From Streptomyces sp. V2I9 (GTDB taxonomy: Bacteria > Actinomycetota > Actinomycetes > Streptomycetales > Streptomycetaceae), in assembly GCF_030817475.1 (NCBI RefSeq), contig NZ_JAUSZJ010000002.1, positions 3,610,626-3,674,625 on the forward strand: 64,000 bases of DNA, read 5' to 3'. Position numbers and translations under genes: made by a program. The notes beneath the pieces were generated by a model, which did not search any database, was not told where the DNA came from, and saw only the letters and a program-made list of their open reading frames with translations. Positions 17,140-26,744 of the stretch are shown piece by piece (position 1 is the first letter of the stretch; each line of letters starts with the position of its first letter).

Positions 17140-18081
17140 TCAGCGCCCCGCGTGGCCCGAGGCGGCTTCCGCGGCCCCTGCGGCCTGCGGGTCTTCCGAG
17201 GCTCCGGCGTCGCCCGGTGCCGCCGGTACGGTCGGGACCCCCGCCTCAGCCGGGGCCGCCAAGGCCCCCGCATCGTCCGAGGCCGCCGAGGTACCAGGCC
17301 CCTCCGAGCCCTCCGGCACGAGCCCGAGGGCGACGTCACGCGCGGCCTCGGCCTCCCTCCGCACCAGCCGGAACCACATGAAGAGCACGAACCCGGCGAA
17401 GACGAACCACTCGCCCGTGTACCCCAGGTTCTGGAACGCCTTCAGATCGAGGCCGCTGCCCTCCGGGGCCGCCGCCGGCACCGGCTTCATCGCCCTGTCC
17501 GCACCGCCCGCCTCGGGCTCGGGGAGGGTCACCCAGGCGTCGTAGACGTCGTACGGGACGAGGTTCACCAGGGTCGCGGCGCTGATCATGCCGAGCTGGC
17601 CCTCGGGAAGCCCACCCCGGACATCGACGCCGTTGCTGCGGGCGTTCTCGGATGCCTGGAGGTCACCGGTCACCGTGACCTCACCCCGCGGGGCGGCGGG
17701 CACGCGGGCGTCGTTCGGGGAGCCGGGCAGCCAGCCCCGTACCACCGGCAGGGCCTTGCCGCTGTCCGTGCGCAGCATGGTCAGGACGTAGAAGCCCCGG
17801 CGGTCGTCGAGTTCACGGCCGGGTACCAGGAACTGGTCGGCGTACGTGCCGGTGGCGATGGCCGGGCGGCCGGACGTCACCTTGTCGACGGGCAGCAGCT
17901 CTTCGAGGGGCTTGGCGGCCCGGGTGCCGGGATCGGGCTGCTTCTCCGCCTGTTCGTGCGACTGCACGCGGTCCTCGAAGCGGCCGAGCTGCCAGGTGCC
18001 CATGAACACGCAGAACGGAATGGCCAGCACGACGAAGAGGTTGATCCCCCACCATCGCGGGGTCAGCAGGAACCGGTACAC
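17140..18081 (-). CDS. SURF1-family protein
   Basis: This 313-residue protein has the SURF1 layout: an N-terminal membrane span (GINLFVVLAIPFCVFMGTWQLGRFEDR, with the family GxWQLxR motif), an extracytoplasmic domain containing TGTYADQFLVPGRELDDRRGFYVLTMLRT and LPVVRGWLPG, and a second span (WFVFAGFVLFMWFRLVRRE). An Ala/Pro-rich tail follows. SURF1 proteins help assemble cytochrome c oxidase, inserting haem a. The GTG start lies directly after TTGGAGGG, and TACCTT stands just upstream, so a leaderless mRNA is possible. Confidence 0.92.
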   Translation of the reverse strand: MYRFLLTPRWWGINLFVVLAIPFCVFMGTWQLGRFEDRVQSHEQAEKQPDPGTRAAKPLEELLPVDKVTSGRPAIATGTYADQFLVPGRELDDRRGFYVLTMLRTDSGKALPVVRGWLPGSPNDARVPAAPRGEVTVTGDLQASENARSNGVDVRGGLPEGQLGMISAATLVNLVPYDVYDAWVTLPEPEAGGADRAMKPVPAAAPEGSGLDLKAFQNLGYTGEWFVFAGFVLFMWFRLVRREAEAARDVALGLVPEGSEGPGTSAASDDAGALAAPAEAGVPTVPAAPGDAGASEDPQAAGAAEAASGHAGR

Positions 18082-18257
18082 CCCTCCAAGGTACGGTTCC
18101 CCGCCCCGCTGTTCCGGAGCGGGGTCCGTCCTTTATCCGCCTCTTACGCCCGTCCGGGGCGCGGAGAACCCCCGCTCCCCCGCCTCCGCCCCCGGCGTAC
18201 GAGTCCAGCCCTCGGCCTCCCCGCCGGACCACCGCTCCCGGCCGCCCCGGCCGAGGT

Positions 18258-20075
18258 TCACCCCGCCGTACCGGCCGCCGCGCCTCCTCCGAGGTGCTTG
18301 AGGGCGAACTCCAGCTCCAGCCGCACCTGCTTGATCCGCTCCTCCACCACGAGCGAGCCGTGCCCGGCGTCGTACCGGTACACCTCGTGCACCGCGCCGC
18401 GCGCCGCCAGCCGGTCCACGTAGTTCTCCACCTGACGGATGGGACAGCGCGGATCGTTGACGCCCGCCGAGATGTAGACCGGGGCGCGTACCGCGTCGAC
18501 GTACGTCAGCGGGGAGGACGCCTCGAAGCGCTCGGGGACCTCCTCCGGAGTGCCGCCCAGCAGCGTGCGGTCCATGGCCTTCAGGGCCTCCATCTCGTCG
18601 TGGTACGCCGTGACGTAGTCCGCGACCGGCACCGCGGCCAGCCCCAGCGCCCAGGCGTCCGGCTGGGTGCCGAGCCCGAGCAGGGTGAGGTACCCGCCCC
18701 AGGAGCCGCCTGCCAGGACCAGCCGCTGCGGGTCCGCGAGCCCGGATGCCACGGACCACTCCCGCACGGCCGCGATGTCCTCCAGTTCGATGAGGCCGAC
18801 CCGGTGCTTCAGCGCGTCGGTCCACTCGCGGCCGTACCCGGTGGAGCCCCGGTAGTTGACCCGGACGACCGCGAAGCCGTGGTCCACCCAGGCGGCCGGG
18901 CCGGAGGCGAAGGCGTCGCTGTCGTGCCAGGTCGGTCCGCCGTGGATCTCGAAGACCGTGGGGAAGGGGCCCTCCCCGGTCGCGGGCCTCTGCACGAGGG
19001 CGTGGACACGGCCGCCCGGCCCGTCCACCCACACGTCCTCGACGGGCACGGACGGCGGGGCCTTCGCGCCGGGCGGGTCCAGGACCACGGCACCGCTCGT
19101 GGACCGCACCACGGGCGGCTCGGCGGCCGACGACCACAGGTACTCCACCGTGCCGTCCGGTCGGGCCGTGGCGCTCGACACCGTGCCGGCGGGGGTCTCC
19201 ACGCGCACGGGCCCCGAGGTCCCCGGCTCGTAACGCCACAGCTCGCTGCGGGCCTCGAATTCGTGCTCGATGAGCAGCGCGGAGCCGTCCGGATACCACT
19301 CGGCCCCCACATCGCCCGGCAGGTCGACCGGCAGGACGGTCTCCGTGCCCGCGACCGGGTCCCAGATCATCGGCTCCCAGCGCCCCCGCCGCTGGTGCCC
19401 GACGAGGAGCCGGGTGTCACCGGCCACCGGGGCGAAGCCGAGCACGGTGAGCCCCAGCTCCTTCGTGCCGCCCTCGGTGTCGTCCAGCTCGGCCACCGTG
19501 GAGCCGTCCGGGCGCACCACCCGCAGCGCGGAGTGCATCGCGTCGCCGTGCTCGGTGTGCTCCAGGGCGATCAGGGTGCCGTCGTGGGACAGGTCCCCGA
19601 CCCCCGCGGACTCCCGGTGCCGGTAGATCTCCACCGGGTCACCGCCCGGCTTCCGCACCAGATGGACCGTCGTGCCGTCCTCGTCCGTCGACCGCCCGAT
19701 CACCGCCGAACCGTCGCGCCCGATGGCCAGACCCGCCGGATAGGAGGGGGCGAGCCCCGGCACGGCCGGTTCGTCCTCGCCACCGTCGAACGGCTGGCGC
19801 ATCCACACCCCGAACTCGTCGCCGTCGGTGTCGCTGAACCACCAGATCGCCTCCCCGTCCGGCGTCAGCACCCCGTCGGTGGTCCCGTTGGGCCGGTCGG
19901 TCACCTGGCGCTGCCGCCCGCTCGCCCGGTCCCACGCGTACAGCTCGTAGGTCCCCGTGACGTTCGAGACGAAGAGGGAGCGGTCAGGCGCGTCCTCGGC
20001 CCAGTCGGGAAGCGAGACACGGGGGGCACGGAACCGCTTCTCCCAGTCGGGCGCGGCTGCTGCATCAGTCGTCAT
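18258..20075 (-). CDS. S9-family prolyl oligopeptidase-like serine peptidase
   Basis: This 605-residue enzyme has two parts. An N-terminal beta-propeller (to about residue 355) contains repeated WxxDxxG-type blades such as LYAWDRASGRQRQVT and IWWFSDTDGDEFGVW. A C-terminal alpha/beta hydrolase follows. The nucleophile is S458 in GGSWGG; the aspartate lies in SAGVNDPRCP and the histidine in YDAGHGSL. There is no signal peptide, so it is probably cytoplasmic and degrades oligopeptides. ATG 20075 was preferred over the in-frame ATG four codons upstream because GGGGG precedes it. Confidence 0.92.
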   Translation of the reverse strand: MTTDAAAAPDWEKRFRAPRVSLPDWAEDAPDRSLFVSNVTGTYELYAWDRASGRQRQVTDRPNGTTDGVLTPDGEAIWWFSDTDGDEFGVWMRQPFDGGEDEPAVPGLAPSYPAGLAIGRDGSAVIGRSTDEDGTTVHLVRKPGGDPVEIYRHRESAGVGDLSHDGTLIALEHTEHGDAMHSALRVVRPDGSTVAELDDTEGGTKELGLTVLGFAPVAGDTRLLVGHQRRGRWEPMIWDPVAGTETVLPVDLPGDVGAEWYPDGSALLIEHEFEARSELWRYEPGTSGPVRVETPAGTVSSATARPDGTVEYLWSSAAEPPVVRSTSGAVVLDPPGAKAPPSVPVEDVWVDGPGGRVHALVQRPATGEGPFPTVFEIHGGPTWHDSDAFASGPAAWVDHGFAVVRVNYRGSTGYGREWTDALKHRVGLIELEDIAAVREWSVASGLADPQRLVLAGGSWGGYLTLLGLGTQPDAWALGLAAVPVADYVTAYHDEMEALKAMDRTLLGGTPEEVPERFEASSPLTYVDAVRAPVYISAGVNDPRCPIRQVENYVDRLAARGAVHEVYRYDAGHGSLVVEERIKQVRLELEFALKHLGGGAAAGTAG

Positions 20076-20375
20076 GCCCCCATCCAACCCGATCGCCCGG
20101 CCCGCCCGCGACGGGATGCGGACCGCGTATCACCAGGGGCCCGTCCGGGGCTGTGCGGAATTCCCGGGGGACGAATTCCGGAGTCCGGAGGCGCCTCTTC
20201 TCTGCGGGAATCCGATGCCGATGGGGCGTGATGGATCGGACCGAGATCGAATGAACCGGACATGCGCCGTCTCTTCCGGGACCGGAACGCCCTGACCGGT
20301 GCTGACGTTCGGCGACTTTTCGGGTTGCCGTTCGAGGGGGTCTCGGCGACCGGGAAGTCGAGGGAGGGGATTTCC
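20076..20375. other. Intergenic region with an EcoRI-like inverted repeat
   Basis: CGGAATTC (20156-20163) and GAATTCCG (20173-20180) form a perfect 8-bp dyad with a 9-bp spacer, about 80 bp upstream of the peptidase start. It may be an operator for the peptidase or an old terminator. No gene is supported here. Confidence 0.4.
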
Positions 20376-21350
20376 GTGGCAGGACGCCGTATGCGCAAGG
20401 CCGGTACGGTCGTTGGAGCCGCTGCGGTGCCCGTGTCGGCGACGGGCACGGGTGCCCGGGCGAACGGGACCGCCGATGACTGGGTGGGCGACCAGGGCAA
20501 GCCGTCCCAGCGGTGGGTCGACGGGTCGTCCAACGACATCGACTTCACCGGTTGCGAAGAGGTGTACGGCCGGACGAGCGTGAACGTGGAGCTCCGGCAG
20601 CAGGTCGACCGGGGGAGCGACAAGAAGCATGACTCCTCCACGTTCACGGCGTGTTCCAACGGCTCCGGCTCCACGACGAGGCCCATGCGCATCTCCACCT
20701 CCCTCCGCACCCACCCGGCCGTGCCGGCCACGCCCTTCATCGGGGCCTGGCCGGCACGGTGGCGCCCGGGGGAGGCCAGGTCCGGCTCAAGGGGCTCCGA
20801 CCTCACCTCCGCCGCACGTGCATACCGCCGCCATGTGGCGTGGCTGCCGCAGAAGGTGCCGACGTCACGGCAGCTCACAGCGCGTGAGTACGTGGCGTAC
20901 GCGGCCTGGCTGAAGGGCGAGGACCGTTCCGCGGCGTGGGAACGCGCGGGCACGGTCCTCGAACAGGTGGGCCTCGCCGACCGGAGCGGCCGGAAGACGG
21001 CCAAGCTCTCCGGAGGCCAGCTCCGCCGGGTCGGCATCGCGTGCGCCCCCGCCCACGACGCGCGGGTGATCCTCCTCGACGAGCCCACCGCCGGCCTCGA
21101 CCCGCACCAGCGGACCGTGTTCCGCGATGTTCTGCGGAAGGTCACCGAGCGGATTCCGGTCCTGATGTCCACCCACGACATCGCCGACCTGGCCGACGAG
21201 GCGAACACCGTCTCCCTCATGAACCGGGGCCGCATACTCCACCACGGGGCGACCGGGAGCTTCCTGGAACACGCGCGGCCCGACGCCGCCCCGGGCCGGC
21301 GGGCCGAGTCCGCGTACTCCGCCCTCATGGGTCTTGAGGGCACCGGATAA
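20376..21350 (+). pseudogene. Chimeric ORF: truncated secreted protein fused to an ABC ATPase lacking Walker A
   Basis: GTG 20376 with AGGGAGGGGA upstream opens a secreted-protein-like start (KAGTVVGAAAVPVSATGTGARA as a weak signal peptide, then an NDIDFTGCEEVYG segment). Past about codon 105 the frame becomes part of an ABC transporter ATPase: AYRRHVAWLPQKV (Q-loop), AKLSGGQLRRVGIA (signature), VILLDEPTAGLDP (Walker B) and MSTHDIADLADEA (H-loop). Walker A is absent. A neighbouring frame near 20755-20820 encodes GTVAPGGGQVRLKGLRPHLRR, which is what normally follows Walker A, so a deletion and a frameshift produced the fusion. An active transporter is very unlikely. Confidence 0.8.
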
Positions 21351-21390
21351 CCACTCGTGCCCCGCCGGGCCCATGAGTAGCTTTCGGGGC

Positions 21391-22237
21391 ATGTACTCCT
21401 CGACGACTCCTGACGACTGGCACGACGCCAACCGCGCACGCTGGGACGAACGTGTGCCGATCCATGTGGCGAGCGACTACTACGGCCTGGACGCGTTCCG
21501 GGCGGGCCAGGACGCGCTGCGCGCCTTCGAGCTGGCCGAGGTCGGTGACGTCACGGGCCGGACGCTGCTGCACCTCCAGTGCCACATAGGCGTGGACACC
21601 CTGTCCTGGGCACGACACGGCGCGAGGCAGGTCGTGGGCCTCGACTTCTCCGAACCCGCCGTCGAGACCGCCCGCGGCCTGGCCGGAGAGCTGGGGCTGG
21701 GCCCGGACCGGGCGGCGTTCGTCGCGGCCGATGTGTACGACGCCCCGTCCGCCGTCCCCGACTCCGCGTACGACATCGTCTACACGGGGATCGGCGCGCT
21801 CAACTGGCTGCCCGACATCGATCGCTGGGCCGAGACCGCTGCCTCGCTGGTCGCCCCCGGCGGATTCCTCTACCTCGTGAGAGTTCCATCCGCTGACCGA
21901 CTCGATGGACGCCGAGACCGGTTCGGTGGTCACCGACGACTACTTCAGCCGGGACGCCTGGGTGGACGAGACGCCGGGGACGTACGCCGACCTCACCGCG
22001 CCGACGGTCCACAACCGCAGCATCGAGTGGCAGCACCCGGTGGGCCGGGTGGTGACGGCGCTCGCCGCGGCCGGACTGCGGATCGACTTCCTCCACGAGC
22101 ACGATCTCGCGCTCGTCCAGCGCTTCGACGTGCTGGAGCGCCACGCGGACGGCCACTTCCGGTTCCCGGCGGGCCGGCCGCGGATTCCGCTGATGTACTC
22201 GATCAAGGCGTCGCGGCCCGCGGGGCGGCAGGACTGA
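21391..22237 (+). pseudogene. SAM-dependent methyltransferase with a +1 frameshift
   Basis: The first frame gives MYSSTTPDDWHDANRARWDERV, a class I methyltransferase core (LLHLQCHIGVDTLSWARHGARQVVGLDFS, FVAADVYDAP, YDIVYTGIGALNWLPDI) and LVAPGGFLYLV. At 21880 one extra base shifts the frame. In the other frame the protein continues as EFHPLTDSMDAETG and runs to GRPRIPLMYSIKASRP, ending at 22237. Removing the base would restore a methyltransferase of about 281 residues. Either the gene is newly inactivated or the base is a sequencing error. TAGCTT seven bases before the ATG suggests a leaderless start. Confidence 0.85.
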
Positions 22238-22308
22238 CCACCGACGAGTGAGCGGCGGTGGCGGTCTTCTCCGGCCGATTGTCAGTGGTGGGGGCCAGAC
22301 TCGTTCCC

Positions 22309-22809
22309 ATGACCGACATGACAGGTGGATCGGCGGGCGAAGCCCTGCCCGGTACGGTTTCTGACGCGACGACGGGAGCGCCTTCCGGCGCGGCCACGGG
22401 ACCGACGACGGCCGCGCTGCGGGGGGCGGTGGAGACGTACTGGGCGACCGCCGAGGCGCGCGACTGGGATGCTTTCGGGGCGACCCTGGCCGAGGACGTG
22501 GTGTACGACCTGCCGCAGACACGGGAGCGGATCAGCGGCAGGGATCGGTACGTGCGGTTCAACCGGGAGTATCCGGGCGACTGGCACGTACGGGTCGAGC
22601 GGATCGTCGCCGACGCGGAGGGCCGGCAGGCCGCCGCCCGGACCGGGGTCACCGTGACGGCGGAGCGGGAGGGCGATCCGCCGCAGGAGCTGGACGCCAT
22701 CCAGTTCTTCACGTTCGACGCGAACGGTCTGATCACCGCGGTGACGGACTTCTGGCCCGAGTCGTACGAGCCGCCGGCCGGCCGCGAGCACCTGGTCGAG
22801 CGGTACTGA
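22309..22809 (+). CDS. SnoaL-like NTF2-fold protein
   Basis: This is a 166-residue protein. After a 30-residue low-complexity start it has the NTF2/SnoaL cone: LRGAVETYWATAEARDWDAFGATLAEDVVYDLPQTRERISGRDRYVRFNREYPGDWHVRVERIVAD, and a C-terminal LDAIQFFTFDANGLITAVTDFWPE. These folds serve as small-molecule cyclases, isomerases or binding proteins, and no catalytic assignment is possible. CAGACT seven bases before ATG 22309 could be a leaderless -10. ATG 22318 is an alternative start. Confidence 0.8.
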   Translation: MTDMTGGSAGEALPGTVSDATTGAPSGAATGPTTAALRGAVETYWATAEARDWDAFGATLAEDVVYDLPQTRERISGRDRYVRFNREYPGDWHVRVERIVADAEGRQAAARTGVTVTAEREGDPPQELDAIQFFTFDANGLITAVTDFWPESYEPPAGREHLVERY

Positions 22810-22839
22810 GGGAGCGGGCGGTACGGAGAGAAGCGGGCG

Positions 22840-22889
22840 GTACGGAGAGAGGCGGCCCATCGGTCGCCCGGTGAACCGCCTCTCCGTAC
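22840..22889. terminator. Bidirectional terminator hairpin
   Basis: GTACGGAGAGAGGCGG (22840-22855) pairs with CCGCCTCTCCGTAC (22876-22889) with a two-base bulge. It separates the convergent SnoaL-like and SGNH genes. A second copy of the left arm sequence (gcgggcggtacggagaga) lies just before it. Confidence 0.65.
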
Positions 22890-22899
22890 GCGATCGGTC

Positions 22900-23706
22900 C
22901 TACACCGCCGAGCGGAAGGCGGGCAGGTAGCCGCCCGACTGCCCCGCGGCCTTGGGGTGGTAGGAGTTGTAGACCGGGAGCGTGACGCTGTGGAGCCAGG
23001 CGTCGCCCGAACACAGCTCGTGCCCGGTGAACTCGTCCACCACGCTGGAGAAGGCGAACCCGGCATCGGCGGCCCGCTTGGCGATGACGCCGTTCAGTGC
23101 GTCCGACGCCTTGTTGATCGCGGTCCGTTCGGCCTCGGTGAGCCCGGCGATGCAGCTGCCGGAGAGCTGGTAGAAGCGGGGGTAGCCGAGGACCACGACC
23201 TGCGCCCGGGGGGCGCGGGCCCGGATGTCGTCGTAGAGCGAATCGAGGCGTCCCGGCAGGGAGTTGTTCATCTGTGAGACGGCGTTGTTCACGCGGCTGA
23301 TGCAGGTGGCCTCACTGCCGAGGACGCAGTCCTGCATGACGGAGGCGAACCCGACGTCGTTGCCTCCGGCGGTCACGCTCACGAGCGACGTGGACGCGTC
23401 GAGCGCGCCGAGCTGGGTGCCGGCCACGGACGAGGTCGTCGCCCCCGAGCAGGCGACGAAGTCGAAGGAGGCGGGGGAGTTGGCCGCCTGCCACAGATAC
23501 GGGTAGGCCTTGGTGCTGCGCCGGCAGTCGCCGCTGTCGGACAGGTAGCTTCCGGCGCCGACGCCCGAGGAGTAGGAGTCGCCGAGCGCGACATAGCCGC
23601 CCGCGGCCGCCGAGTCGCTCGCCGCGGCCGGTCCTGCGACGCCGAGAGCGGCCGCGGCGGCGAGGGCGAAGGTGATGACGGAAGTCCGGATTCTGCGTAC
23701 TGACAT
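22900..23706 (-). CDS. Secreted SGNH/GDSL esterase or lipase
   Basis: This 268-residue protein has a typical Sec signal peptide (VRRIRTSVITFALAAAAALGVAGPAAA) and then YVALGDSYSSGVGAGSY with the block I nucleophile S44. Block III is VTAGGNDVGFA and the C-terminal YNSYHPKAAGQ carries the catalytic histidine. Six cysteines occur in the positions expected for the three disulfides of the S. rimosus-type extracellular lipase. Members hydrolyse short- to medium-chain esters or phospholipids outside the cell. The gene stands alone and is convergent with the SnoaL-like gene. Confidence 0.92.
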   Translation of the reverse strand: MSVRRIRTSVITFALAAAAALGVAGPAAASDSAAAGGYVALGDSYSSGVGAGSYLSDSGDCRRSTKAYPYLWQAANSPASFDFVACSGATTSSVAGTQLGALDASTSLVSVTAGGNDVGFASVMQDCVLGSEATCISRVNNAVSQMNNSLPGRLDSLYDDIRARAPRAQVVVLGYPRFYQLSGSCIAGLTEAERTAINKASDALNGVIAKRAADAGFAFSSVVDEFTGHELCSGDAWLHSVTLPVYNSYHPKAAGQSGGYLPAFRSAV

Positions 23707-24370
23707 GGCTGCAAGGCCCTTCGAGGTGTGGGGGATGAGGGGACGAGCCGTGAAAGGAAGCGGGGGACGGGGGGAGCGATGCAGTTTCTAGCAGCTCGCG
23801 GTACCAGCGGGTAGGGCCCCCGCGGGAAGTCGTCTGATATGCCCGAATGATCGTTCGGTGACTTATGCTCCGCGCGTAGATAAACCCTCAACTCCGTGCC
23901 TGTACGGGCAAGTTCAAGGGAATTCCGTGTGTCCCGGCGGCCAGCTCCTCACGGCGTGGCGGAGGGGGGAGCGCGCCCCCGGGAGGGCCCCCGATTCATC
24001 CGTACGGCCCACCTCGCGGGACGAGGAGGCGGGGTGGGCGAGATGGGGGAGCGCCGGGGCCGCTACGGCATCCGGGCCCGCCGCGAACGGGTGCCGACCG
24101 GGCTGCGCGGGGGGAGTGGAGGTGGTCCCCGGTGCCGATTCCCGGCCCTCGTCCATGAAGCTGGTCCGCAGGGAGAGCCGGGCCGGTGTGACCGCCCGGC
24201 CCGCTGACGGCCGGCGATAAACGGCTCGCGGTCACGGTGGGGAGGTGACCTACGATTGCCGCGTTCCGCGGTCGCGCGGCCACAGGGCAGCCGCCGACCG
24301 CACACCACCGACCGGACCTGCCGCGACCCGGCCACCGGTCCCGCGCCCGTACGAAAGGGAGCATCCGAGG
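23707..24370. other. Long intergenic region and metG leader
   Basis: No gene is convincing. CCGAATGATCGTTCGG (23843-23858) is an imperfect palindrome of TetR-operator style. A TACGAT hexamer near 24251-24256 is a likely -10 for metG, giving a leader of about 110 nt with AAAGGGAG shortly before the expected start at 24371. Confidence 0.45.
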
Positions 24371-26092
24371 AAGGCTCGACACCTGGTAACCAGCGCGCTT
24401 CCCTACATCAACGGGATCAAGCACCTGGGCAACATGGTCGGGTCGATGCTTCCGGCGGATGTGTACTCCCGGTACCTCCGCCGGCGTGGTCACGACGTCC
24501 TGTACATCTGCGCGACCGACGAGCACGGGACCCCCGCCGAGCTGGCGGCCAAGGCGGCCGGCACGTCGGTGGCGGAGTTCTGCGCGCAGGCCCACGACGC
24601 GCAGAAGGCGGTGTACGACGGCTTCCAGCTGGCCTTCGACCACTTCGGCCGCAGCTCCTCGCGGCAGAACGCCGAGATCACGCAGCACTTCGCGCGGAAG
24701 CTGTGGGAGAACGGCTTCATCGAGGAACGGGCGATCAGTCAGGTGTACTCCCCGGTCGACGGCCGCTTCCTGCCGGACCGGTACGTCGAGGGCACCTGCC
24801 CGCACTGCGGCTACGACAAGGCGCGCGGAGACCAGTGCGAGAACTGCACCCGCGTCCTGGACCCCACCGACCTCCTGGACCCGCGTTCCGCGATCAGCGG
24901 CTCCACGGAGCTGGAGGTCCGCGGGACGAAGCACCTGTTCCTGCTCCAGTCGAAGCTCCAGCAGGAGGTGGGGGCATGGGTGGCCCGCCACGAGGGGGAC
25001 TGGCCGCAGCTGTCCTCCTCCATCGCCCGCAAGTGGCTGACCGAGGGCCTGCACGACCGGGCGATCACCCGTGATCTGGACTGGGGCGTGCCGGTCCCGG
25101 CGGACACCTGGCCGGAGCTGGCGGCCGAGGGCAAGGTCTTCTACGTCTGGTTCGACGCCCCGATCGAGTACATCGGCGCCACGAAGGAGTGGGCGGACGC
25201 GGCCCCGCCCGGTGAGACCCGCGACTGGAAGTCGTGGTGGTACGAGGCCGACGACACGGTCCGCTACACCCAGTTCATGGCGAAGGACAACGTCCCGTTC
25301 CACACGGTGATGTTCCCCGCCACCCAGTTGGGGGTGCGCGAACCGTGGAAGACGGTCGACGTCGTCAAGGGCTTCAACTGGCTGACGTACTACGGCGGCA
25401 AGTTCTCCACCTCCCAGCAGCGCGGCATCTTCACCGACGCCGCACTGGAGACGCTCCCGGCCGACTACTGGCGCTACTTCCTGATCGCCAACGCGCCCGA
25501 GTCCGACGACTCGTCCTTCACCTGGGAGCACTTCGCCGCCACGGTCAACAAGGACCTGGCGGACACCCTCGGCAACTTCGTCAACCGCGTGCTGTCCTTC
25601 TCCCGCAAACGCTTCGGCGACGAGGTCCCCGCGGGCAGCGGGGCGGGCGAGGCGGAGACGCGGCTCGGCGAGGAGACCGCCCGCCTGCTGGCCGAGTACG
25701 AGGAGCACATGGATACCCTCCGGTACCGCAAGGCAGCGGCCGCACTGAGGTCCCTGTGGTCGGCCGGCAACTCCTACCTGGAGGAGAAGGCCCCCTGGCA
25801 GCAGATCAAGGCGGACCCGGACGGCGCGGCCCTGACGCTGCGCACGGCGATGAACCTGATCCACCTGTACGCGATCGTCTCCGAGCCCTTCATCCCGACC
25901 TCGGCCGCAACGATGCGTGGCGCCTTCACCCTGCCGAACGACGCGGCGACCTGGCCAACACCTGACCAGGCGAAGTCCCTGTCCACGATCCCGGCCGGCA
26001 CCCCGTTCACGGTCCCACCGGTCCTCTTCGCGAAGATCACGGACGAGGACCTGGAGTCCTATCGTGCGCGCTTCGGGGGCGCGGCAGCCTGA
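24371..26092 (+). CDS. metG: Methionyl-tRNA synthetase with a non-standard start codon
   Basis: This 573-residue class I synthetase lacks the C-terminal tRNA-binding domain, as usual in actinobacteria. It has the HIGH-equivalent HLGN after [20 protein letters not shown], a zinc module [17 protein letters not shown], and KFSTS (KMSKS equivalent). Homology starts at [10 protein letters not shown]. The codon expected to be ATG (24371-24373) is AAG, although an AAGGGAG ribosome site is correctly placed nine bases upstream. The only in-frame alternative, GTG 24245, overlaps the likely promoter. The rest of the frame is intact. From memory S. coelicolor metG lies elsewhere, so this could be a second copy. 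Confidence 0.85.
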   Translation, partial: KARHLVTSALPYINGIKHLGNMVGSMLPADVYSRYLRRRGHDVLYICATDEHGTPAELAAKAAGTSVAEFCAQAHDAQKAVYDGFQLAFDHFGRSSSRQNAEITQHFARKLWENGFIEERAISQVYSPVDGRFLPDRYVEGTCPHCGYDKARGDQCENCTRVLDPTDLLDPRSAISGSTELEVRGTKHLFLLQSKLQQEVGAWVARHEGDWPQLSSSIARKWLTEGLHDRAITRDLDWGVPVPADTWPELAAEGKVFYVWFDAPIEYIGATKEWADAAPPGETRDWKSWWYEADDTVRYTQFMAKDNVPFHTVMFPATQLGVREPWKTVDVVKGFNWLTYYGGKFSTSQQRGIFTDAALETLPADYWRYFLIANAPESDDSSFTWEHFAATVNKDLADTLGNFVNRVLSFSRKRFGDEVPAGSGAGEAETRLGEETARLLAEYEEHMDTLRYRKAAAALRSLWSAGNSYLEEKAPWQQIKADPDGAALTLRTAMNLIHLYAIVSEPFIPTSAATMRGAFTLPNDAATWPTPDQAKSLSTIPAGTPFTVPPVLFAKITDEDLESYRARFGGAAA

Positions 26093-26103
26093 GCCGGGAC
26101 ACC

Positions 26104-26140
26104 GATCATGGCGGTCCGGGGGCCTCGGACCGCCATGATC
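26104..26140 (+). terminator. Strong terminator after metG
   Basis: Perfect 15-bp arms GATCATGGCGGTCCG (26104-26118) and CGGACCGCCATGATC (26126-26140) enclose a 7-nt loop, 11 bp past the metG stop. Confidence 0.85.
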
Positions 26141-26289
26141 ACAATCGAAGCTCCGGCACCGTACGGACCAGGCGCCATGGCCGGACAGGGGCGACGAGGC
26201 GGCGTGGAGGAATGCTCGGATGTACACGTCCCCCGAAACTGCTCAGAGGCCCGACCCGCGATGCGGATCAGGCCCCTGACCTGGTGTTT

Positions 26290-26339
26290 CAGCTGTTGGG
26301 GTGGCGGTCTGAACCCACGGCCTCCTCGTCCCGGATGAG
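26290..26339 (-). repeat. Decayed att copy: 3' half of tRNA-Pro
   Basis: The sequence cagctgttggggtggcgg, then gaacccacg and cctc-tcgtcccg, matches 36698-36750 (tRNA-Pro 3' half plus 7 bp of flank) with about ten substitutions and three missing bases. It contains the CGG anticodon loop region and a T-arm-like GGTTC but no 5' half. A G-U-tolerant hairpin at about 26249-26275 lies on its 3' side, like an original tRNA terminator. Confidence 0.65.
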
Positions 26340-26398
26340 GTGCAGCCAGGGAAAGTGCGAGACACGGTTTAGAGGCACAGTGGGGGCACGAGCTTCTG

Positions 26399-26722
26399 TC
26401 AGCCGTCCTTGCCGGCCGCTGGTGCCCGCCCCACGATGTCGGACAGGGAACCGCGATAGGTGGTGCCGAGCTTGTCGACCACACCCACCGTGGGGCCCGG
26501 GCCGTTCTTGATGCGGCTCACGTAGTTCTCCGGCAGCAGCACACGATCACCGACTTCGAGCGGCTCGTTCTCGCGCCAGCGGTATCCGTAACCGCCGACC
26601 TCCACGACCTGGCAGCCGTTGACCTCATACACGCGCCGTGTGCTGTCCAGCTGCTCCTCAAGCTCCTTGACGCGTTGTTCCAGCCGTTCGATGCGGGACT
26701 TGGAGAAGCGCGCTGCTTTCAC
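26399..26722 (-). CDS. Small coiled-coil protein of unknown function
   Basis: This is a 107-residue protein: a basic N terminus, a coiled coil (SKSRIERLEQRVKELEEQLDSTRRVY), then a small beta domain (VNGCQVVEVGGYGYRWRENE, LEVGDRVLLPENYVSR) ending in VGVVDKLGTTYRGSLSDIVGRA. The LEVGDRVLLP pattern resembles SH3/KOW-like beta barrels, but no family is assigned. GTG 26722 is preferred because GGGAGGG lies about 13 bases upstream and it follows the stop of the preceding small gene; an ATG at 26794 is also in frame. It forms an operon with the small Cys-containing gene. Confidence 0.6.
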   Translation of the reverse strand: MKAARFSKSRIERLEQRVKELEEQLDSTRRVYEVNGCQVVEVGGYGYRWRENEPLEVGDRVLLPENYVSRIKNGPGPTVGVVDKLGTTYRGSLSDIVGRAPAAGKDG

Positions 26723-26744
26723 TTCCCGACTCGTAGCCCTCCCT

